From positions 1 through 11,166 of the forward strand of contig QNBI01000026.1 of the NCBI GenBank assembly GCA_003641675.1: a stretch of DNA of 11,166 nt, written 5' to 3'. This DNA comes from Spirochaetota bacterium (lineage in GTDB: Bacteria > Spirochaetota > Spirochaetia > SZUA-6). Shown piece after piece: positions 6,692 through 11,166 of this stretch. The stretch's first letter is position 1. Every line of letters starts with the position of its first letter. Both the position numbers and the translations under genes were made by a program. Below the pieces are notes generated by a model. It did no database searches, was not told the DNA's origin, and saw nothing but the letters and a program-made list of their open reading frames with translations.

Positions 6692-7640
6692 TTTTAAGAC
6701 TTCCTATACGTAAAAGTTTAAAATTATTTTGGTCTGATATTTTCTGCATTAGGGGGACATCTTCACTGTGGCAGATTAAAGCCATTCCTATCCCCATATT
6801 GAATACTCTGTACATCTCTTCATCCTCTATTTTCCCATAGTGCTTTATGAGCTTAAATATTTCAGGGATTTTCCAGGTGCGGTTAAGAGATAGTTTTAAT
6901 TTTTTGGGTATTACCCTTTCTATATTGCCTTTAAGCCCACCGCCTGTAATATGAGCAGCCCCCAACATGGCGCCTGTTTGTAATACAGCTTTTATCTCCT
7001 TTGCATATATTCTTGTAGGTTTTAGAAGCATTCTGCGGATATTTCTCTCCGATTTAGGAATTACTTTTCTTGCCAGCGAAAGGCCATTGGAGTGAATTCC
7101 TGAGGACGGAATTCCCAGCACGGTATCGCCTGTCCGTATCTCATCTATATGCGGGAGCATATGATCCTCCTCCGCAATACCTACTGCAAAACCTGCAAGG
7201 TCTATATCTCCATCGGCGTACATATCCGGAAGTTCGGCTGTTTCGCCGCCTGCAAGTTTTAAGCCGCCTTCTTCGCATCCTTTCACAATACTCTGTATAA
7301 CCCGGTTAAGTAATTTTGTTTCCAGTCTTCCGCAGGCTATGTAGTCGTAAAAGCTGTAAGGTTCTGCTCCGGATGCAAGCAGATCGTTTACGGACATGGC
7401 AACCAGATCTATCCCGATTGTTGTATAATCACCAAATTCCTCTGCAATAAGAATTTTGGTTCCTACTCCGTCTGTTGTCGCGAGAACAATGGGATTCTTA
7501 TACCTGTTTAAGTTTATTTTAAATCCTGAAGAAAAGGCTCCTATTCCGTCTCCCATGGCCGATGAGCGTATGCTCTTTATAAATTCTACAAACTGGCCGG
7601 CTTTTTCTATGTTTACTCCGGCCTCTCTGTACGATTTCAT
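6684..7640 (-). CDS. purM: Phosphoribosylformylglycinamidine cyclo-ligase (AIR synthetase)
   Basis: ATP-dependent ring closure of FGAM to AIR. The 318 residues are slightly shorter than the common 330-350. Motifs in order: YREAGVNIEKAG (4-15), GIGAFSSGF (32-40), LATTDGVGTK (53-62), IGIDLVAMSVNDLLASGAEP (75-94), the AGGETAELPDMY glycine-rich block (130-141), DLAGFAVG (147-154) and SSGIHSNGLSLAR (179-191). AHITGGGLKGNIERVIP and FNMGIGM follow in the C-terminal half. AGVNI replaces the more frequent AGVDI, a conservative change. ATG start preceded by AGGAGAAGGAAAA; the start overlaps the purF stop as ATGA. The substrate-producing FGAM synthase (PurL/Q/S) is not in the window. Confidence 0.96.
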   Translation of the reverse strand: MKSYREAGVNIEKAGQFVEFIKSIRSSAMGDGIGAFSSGFKINLNRYKNPIVLATTDGVGTKILIAEEFGDYTTIGIDLVAMSVNDLLASGAEPYSFYDYIACGRLETKLLNRVIQSIVKGCEEGGLKLAGGETAELPDMYADGDIDLAGFAVGIAEEDHMLPHIDEIRTGDTVLGIPSSGIHSNGLSLARKVIPKSERNIRRMLLKPTRIYAKEIKAVLQTGAMLGAAHITGGGLKGNIERVIPKKLKLSLNRTWKIPEIFKLIKHYGKIEDEEMYRVFNMGIGMALICHSEDVPLMQKISDQNNFKLLRIGSLKNG

Positions 7641-9079
7641 TTTTCCTTCTCCTGCAGTTTTTCTGCTTGCTGAATATCAACCGGATATTCTCCGCTGAAA
7701 CAGGCAAAACAAAAATCCTCCGAATTCTTAACACATTTCTTTAGCTGCTCAAGAGGCAGAAACGATACGGAATCCGCACCGATTTCTTTTGCTATTCCCT
7801 CAGGTGAAAGCCGGTTTGAGATAAGCTCTTTTCTTGTGGGAATATCAATTCCGAAAAAACAGGGAAACTTGATTTCCGGAGAGGAAAGGCGCAGATGTAC
7901 CTCTTTGGCTCCCGAATCTTTAAGCAGTTTAACGAGGGTTTTACTTGTTGTTCCCCGCACCAGAGAATCATCCACAACGGTGAGTTTTTTACCCTTAATA
8001 GCCTCTTTAACAGGATGCAGCTTCATCTTTACACCGAATTCTCTCATAGCCTTTGTCGGCTGTATAAAGGTTCTGCCTGTATAGTGGTTTCTGGTTAAGC
8101 CCTGTTCATAGGGCAGTTTGGATGCTATAGCATACCCTTGAGCTGCGCTGTTGCCGGAATCCGGTACGGGAATAACAAGTTCTCCCGGATTTTTATCTAT
8201 GCTGTAGAGACACTGCCCCATTTTTTTCCTTATCTCATGCACCGAGTAGCCGAAAAGACGGGAATCCGGCCTTGCAAAGTATATTAACTCAAAAATGCAA
8301 TGAGCTTTGCGCCTGTATTTCCCCGGGTCTGCATAGGATAAGGAAACTGTACTTTCTTTATCCACGACAATTAGCTCTCCAGGTTTAACTTCCCGCATAT
8401 CGGTAATACCATATATATCCAGGGCGCATGTTTCCGATGCAAAAACTGTGGTCCCGTCCTTTTCTCCCATTACCAATGGCCTAAAACCGTATGGGTCGCG
8501 GACAGCTATTAGCTTATCGTTATAAATCATTACAATACTAAAAGCGCCCTCAACCATGTTGAGAACTTCTTTTAGAGAATCTAAAAAAGCAGCCTTCTTA
8601 GAACGTGCAATAAGATGAAGCAGAAGCTCCGTATCTGTTGTTGTCTGGAAAATAGAACCTTCCTTAAAAAGTTCTGATTGGAGAGCCCCGGAATTGGAAA
8701 TGTTTCCGTTATGAGCGAGGGCTATATCTCCCTTATTGCAGGTAGCAACAAGAGGCTGTGCATTCTCGATTTTGCTTCCGCCGTGCGTGGAGTACCGGAC
8801 GTGCCCTATTCCGGCATGAGAAGGGTGATCTTCTTTAAGGTAGTGAGAGAGTACCGTAGTAACCATCCCAAGGTCTTTGTAGGTTGTAATATGGTTATGC
8901 TTTCTGTAAGCAATTCCGCAGCTTTCCTGTCCCCTGTGCTGGAGAGAATAAAGAGCATAAAAGAGTTTTTCGGGGATATTTATTTCTTTCTTAGAAAAAA
9001 TACCTGCTATCCCACAGAAATGCTTTGGACTTTCCGAATAGGGATAGGCATCATGATGTTCCATATATGTATATATCAT
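7637..9079 (-). CDS. purF: Amidophosphoribosyltransferase (glutamine PRPP amidotransferase), Fe-S type
   Basis: Commits PRPP to purine synthesis by making 5-phosphoribosylamine with ammonia from glutamine. The N-terminal Ntn glutaminase domain begins at Cys22 (CGIAGIF), the nucleophile exposed after propeptide removal; LQHRGQESCG (46-55), HVRYSTHGGS (93-102) and LAHNGNI (121-127) follow. The phosphoribosyltransferase domain has ARPDSRLFG (269-277), IPVPDSGNSAAQGYA (303-317), NHYTGRTFI (331-339) and the PRPP loop VVDDSLVRGTTSK (368-380). Four cysteines, C261, C407, C457 and C460 (CFAC), match the 4Fe-4S ligands of the Bacillus subtilis enzyme, implying an oxygen-sensitive cluster. The start is uncertain: ATG 9079 gives a 21-residue propeptide and ATG 9064 (M6) gives 16. 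Neither has a Shine-Dalgarno, and the best promoter match favours 9064. First gene of the purine cluster. Confidence 0.96.
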   Translation of the reverse strand: MIYTYMEHHDAYPYSESPKHFCGIAGIFSKKEINIPEKLFYALYSLQHRGQESCGIAYRKHNHITTYKDLGMVTTVLSHYLKEDHPSHAGIGHVRYSTHGGSKIENAQPLVATCNKGDIALAHNGNISNSGALQSELFKEGSIFQTTTDTELLLHLIARSKKAAFLDSLKEVLNMVEGAFSIVMIYNDKLIAVRDPYGFRPLVMGEKDGTTVFASETCALDIYGITDMREVKPGELIVVDKESTVSLSYADPGKYRRKAHCIFELIYFARPDSRLFGYSVHEIRKKMGQCLYSIDKNPGELVIPVPDSGNSAAQGYAIASKLPYEQGLTRNHYTGRTFIQPTKAMREFGVKMKLHPVKEAIKGKKLTVVDDSLVRGTTSKTLVKLLKDSGAKEVHLRLSSPEIKFPCFFGIDIPTRKELISNRLSPEGIAKEIGADSVSFLPLEQLKKCVKNSEDFCFACFSGEYPVDIQQAEKLQEKEK

Positions 9080-9099
9080 TAGTAGCTTTAAATGGTCAA
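9070..9099 (-). promoter_or_regulatory. Candidate promoter of the purine cluster
   Basis: On the minus strand TTGACC (9099-9094) is followed by an 18-base spacer and TATATA (9075-9070). A start about 6 bases later would fall at ATG 9064, giving a leaderless purF message. An alternative -10, GATAAT at 9123-9118, has a poor -35. Confidence 0.4.
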
Positions 9100-9135
9100 G
9101 TGCAGATAGTTCACAGGATTATCAGATTGACCATT
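9091..9135. repeat. Perfect 9-bp inverted repeat in the purF/rarA divergent region
   Basis: AATGGTCAA (9091-9099) and TTGACCATT (9127-9135) are exact reverse complements, 27 bases apart, centred at 9113 between the two divergent genes. Each arm contains a TTGACC that can act as an outward -35. The pair could equally be an operator for a dimeric regulator. Confidence 0.6.
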
Positions 9136-9156
9136 AAAAACCTTTAGTGTTAGATT
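9127..9156 (+). promoter_or_regulatory. Candidate promoter of rarA
   Basis: TTGACC (9127-9132), an 18-base spacer and TAGATT (9151-9156) with an extended TG at 9148-9149. The predicted start near 9162-9164 leaves only 3-5 bases before ATG 9167, and no Shine-Dalgarno is present. Confidence 0.45.
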
Positions 9157-9166
9157 TACATTACAG

Positions 9167-10522
9167 ATGGAAAAAAATAGCAGAGAACCTCTTGCAGAGA
9201 GGATGCGCCCTAAGGATTTGGATTCTTTTATCGGGCAGAGACAGCTTCTCGGGAAGGGTAAGCCATTAAGGTTAATTATTGACTCCGGTTATCTGCCGTC
9301 CTTAATACTGTGGGGCCCTCCCGGCTGTGGGAAGACATCGCTGGCACGTATTCTTGCAGAGCTGTTTAACTACAGTTTTCATTCTTTTTCTGCCGTTGTA
9401 TCAGGAATAAGGGAGCTTAAAGAACTGTTTCTTCGACTGGAACGGGAAACTTCGCATAAAAACATAGTCTTTATAGATGAGATCCACAGGTTTAATAAAG
9501 CCCAGCAGGATGCTTTTCTGCCGTATGTGGAAAGAGGCGTAATAACTCTTATAGGTACTACAACACTTAACCCTTCCTTTTCCATAGTTTCTCCTCTGCT
9601 TTCCAGGATGAAGGTCCTGGTATTAAAGGGCCTTAAGGATGATGAAATTACAGAGCTTTTAAGGAAGGCTTTAACGGATAAGATAAACGGCTATGGAGAC
9701 TTAAAAATAAAATACAGTGAGGAAATACTCTCGGTAATAGCCTCATATTCCGAAGGAGACGGAAGGGCGGCATTAAATATGCTGGAGATGCTGGTGGAAT
9801 CGGAGATGGCGGAAGGGGATACCCCTGCGGCAGAGATGTTGGCGGTGGAGCTCTCGGAATCTGCAGGCGGACGTGAGAATAGAGAGATAACACTTGAGCT
9901 TGAGAGACTTAAAGAACTGTTTCAGGGAAAGGTTCCGGATTACGACAGAGACGGAGAAGCTCATTATAATCTTATATCTGCACTTCATAAGAGTATAAGG
10001 GGTTCGGACCCGGATGCCGCTTTGTACTGGCTTGCCAGAATGCTGGAGGGGGGTGAGGATCCATTATATATAGCGAGGAGATTAATACGTGTCGCTATGG
10101 AAGATGTGGGGCTTGCCGATCCTAATGCTCTAAGTATAGCAGTAAATGCAAAAGAGGCGCTCCATTTTATGGGAATGCCGGAGGGGGATCTTGCGCTGGC
10201 AGAAACGGTAATTTATCTGGCAACTGCTCCAAAGAGCAATGCTGTTTATACTGCATACAGTAAGGCTAAAAAAGATGCAATGGAATATGCTTCAACTCCG
10301 GTGCCTCTTTATTTAAGAAATCCAGTCACTTCTGTAATGAGAAAAGCCGGATATGGCAAGGGCTATATGTACCCGCATGATTACCCCAACAGAGTAGTGG
10401 CGCAGGATTATTTCCCTGAAAAAATGGGGAAGAGAAAGTATTATAATCCTACCGGGTACGGATACGAAAAAACTCTGTCCAGGCGTATAGAGTGGTGGCA
10501 GGAGAAGAAAGGTAAATCTTAA
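9167..10522 (+). CDS. rarA: Replication-associated recombination protein A (AAA+ ATPase, MgsA/RarA/WRNIP1 family)
   Basis: AAA+ ATPase related to clamp-loader subunits that acts at stalled replication forks in the cytoplasm. The 451 residues match the family. The N-terminus LAERMRPKDLDSFIGQ (9-24) is followed by Walker A GPPGCGKT (50-57), Walker B VFIDEIHRFNKAQQDAF (101-117), sensor 1 GTTTLNPSF (130-138; usual ATTENPSF), SPLLSR with arginine-finger candidate Arg147, and sensor 2 EGDGRAALN (about 195-203). The C-terminal tetramerisation and helical region has HYNLISALHKSIRGSD, MEDVGLADP and PHDYPNRVVAQDYFP, with the usual GYE...R ending. It diverges from purF across 87 bases and converges on the next gene with 11 bases between stops. 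Nothing ties it to purine synthesis except shared regulatory DNA. Confidence 0.96.
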   Translation: MEKNSREPLAERMRPKDLDSFIGQRQLLGKGKPLRLIIDSGYLPSLILWGPPGCGKTSLARILAELFNYSFHSFSAVVSGIRELKELFLRLERETSHKNIVFIDEIHRFNKAQQDAFLPYVERGVITLIGTTTLNPSFSIVSPLLSRMKVLVLKGLKDDEITELLRKALTDKINGYGDLKIKYSEEILSVIASYSEGDGRAALNMLEMLVESEMAEGDTPAAEMLAVELSESAGGRENREITLELERLKELFQGKVPDYDRDGEAHYNLISALHKSIRGSDPDAALYWLARMLEGGEDPLYIARRLIRVAMEDVGLADPNALSIAVNAKEALHFMGMPEGDLALAETVIYLATAPKSNAVYTAYSKAKKDAMEYASTPVPLYLRNPVTSVMRKAGYGKGYMYPHDYPNRVVAQDYFPEKMGKRKYYNPTGYGYEKTLSRRIEWWQEKKGKS

Positions 10523-10533
10523 AAAAAGGGGAA

Positions 10534-11166
10534 TTAATCTTTAAGGGATCTCAGCCCCGATGTGCCCGAGCTCTGAGCCGGACGGGATAACCCGGCTGGT
10601 CTGTTTGTCCGGGAGGAGCGGTTTGCAGTTTCTGAGGCAGGGACTTTCTGTTTTGGAGCAGTTTTTACTGTAGTCTCAAGAATAATGAAGTTTTTCATTA
10701 TACGTACGAATTTTATAAGATCATTGTAGTCTTTTAAGACACTTCCCATGAATTCTCTGTTGTTTACGCCTCCTATCACTTTTAGATTGGAGATATAGGA
10801 AGGGGTGTTCTGTTTGTAGTCATTTACTATTTCTAAAATAATAGAAGCTAATTTATAGAAGAGGTTTGTTGTATTATCAATTATACTGAAAGCTTTGGAG
10901 TTTACGGACTGAATAACCCTGTTTAATAGGGGGGCAACATTTTTGCCCGTGTGGTAGAGGTGTATATATTTCTCCATTGATTTTATAGACGATTTGCTTT
11001 CACCTGTGAGTTCTTCTTCGAATTCTATAATACCGTTCATTATTTTCTCACATGTGTAGTAGAGGTTGGAAAGCTTGTTCTGGAATGCTTCACTTTCAAA
11101 ATATCCTTCCACAATTAGTTTATTGACATTTTCTCTTATATTCCTCTCAAATTTACCTACAGCAAA
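10534..11166 (-). CDS. Unrecognised protein, N-terminus beyond the right edge
   Basis: I do not recognise this family. About 210 C-terminal residues are visible and the frame is open to the right edge; the GTG at 11112 is an internal codon, because coding continues upstream as FAVGKFERNIRENVNKLI. Visible residues 1 to about 165 look mainly alpha-helical and amphipathic (for example YYTCEKIMNGIIEFEEEL and FYKLASIILEIVNDYK), with no transmembrane segment, signal peptide or catalytic motif in the visible part. The last 45 or so residues are rich in Pro, Ser, Thr, Ala and Arg (for example NRSSRTNRPAGLSRPAQSSG) and are probably disordered and basic. It ends 11 bases from rarA in convergent orientation. 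It could be a structural or scaffold-like cytoplasmic protein, but no function can be assigned. Confidence 0.7.
   Translation of the reverse strand, partial: FAVGKFERNIRENVNKLIVEGYFESEAFQNKLSNLYYTCEKIMNGIIEFEEELTGESKSSIKSMEKYIHLYHTGKNVAPLLNRVIQSVNSKAFSIIDNTTNLFYKLASIILEIVNDYKQNTPSYISNLKVIGGVNNREFMGSVLKDYNDLIKFVRIMKNFIILETTVKTAPKQKVPASETANRSSRTNRPAGLSRPAQSSGTSGLRSLKD

Noticed and set aside
7637..7648. Possible frameshift site at the purF/purM ATGA overlap
   Set aside because: The codons are AAG GAA AAA TGA. Only five A are available and the heptamer is not of X_XXY_YYZ form; a strong purM ribosome binding site explains normal coupling.
9080..9166. Purine riboswitch or PurR box upstream of purF
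   Set aside because: The gap is too short for a purine riboswitch aptamer on a purF leader, and no known PurR operator pattern is present; only the 9-bp inverted repeat stands out.
10577..10596. GC-rich inverted repeat GCCGG...CCGGC with inner CGGG/CCCG
   Set aside because: It lies inside the coding region of the terminal protein, has no T-tract in the right place, and fits the Pro/Arg-rich codons there.
1..11166. tRNA or rRNA genes, CRISPR arrays, insertion sequences
   Set aside because: No cloverleaf, rRNA-like block, regularly spaced DNA repeats, transposase or terminal inverted repeats were seen.

Overview
The window is about 11.2 kb of moderately AT-rich bacterial DNA (roughly 40% GC by eye). 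Genes are tightly packed, overlap by a few bases, and use TTG starts as well as ATG. No gap exceeds 100 bases. The taxon cannot be fixed from the sequence. The dense coding, an Fe-S (Bacillus-type) PurF and a secreted repeat protein with EF-hand-like loops fit several anaerobic lineages; Spirochaetota is my weak guess.

Left part (1-2723, all + strand): the 3' part of a D12-class adenine DNA methyltransferase is followed by a second, complete DNA methyltransferase of the N4/N6 family with a DVPY active-site motif. Together they look like the modification half of a restriction-modification system whose endonuclease, if there is one, lies upstream. Next come a small exported protein with five EF-hand-like calcium-loop repeats and, 3 bases later, a SPOUT 2'-O-ribose rRNA methyltransferase (RlmB/TrmH family).

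Middle (2756-9079, all - strand): a six-gene de novo purine cluster, transcribed purF-purM-purN-purH-purD-purE. It encodes the first step from PRPP (PurF), glycinamide ribotide synthesis (PurD), formylation of GAR (PurN), AIR synthesis (PurM), AIR carboxylation chemistry (PurE) and the last two steps to IMP (PurH). purL/Q/S, purC, purB and purK are absent and must lie elsewhere if the pathway is complete. Junctions are overlaps of 4 or 8 bases or a 14-base gap, except a 56-base gap between purH and purD, so one transcript starting upstream of purF is likely.

Right part: an 87-base divergent region separates purF from rarA (+). It carries a perfect 9-bp inverted repeat whose two arms each supply an outward-facing TTGACC. 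RarA is an AAA+ replication-recombination factor. It converges on an unrecognised protein (- strand) that runs off the right edge.

Most of the window is ordinary housekeeping. The observations most worth a second look are: (1) a U_UUU_UUA slippery heptamer at the very end of purD, placed so that a -1 shift would enter purE exactly at its ATG; (2) the symmetric divergent promoter region, with possibly leaderless purF and rarA messages; (3) the DVPY methyltransferase paired with a D12 methylase; (4) the EF-hand-like repeat protein. I found no convincing new multi-gene system.
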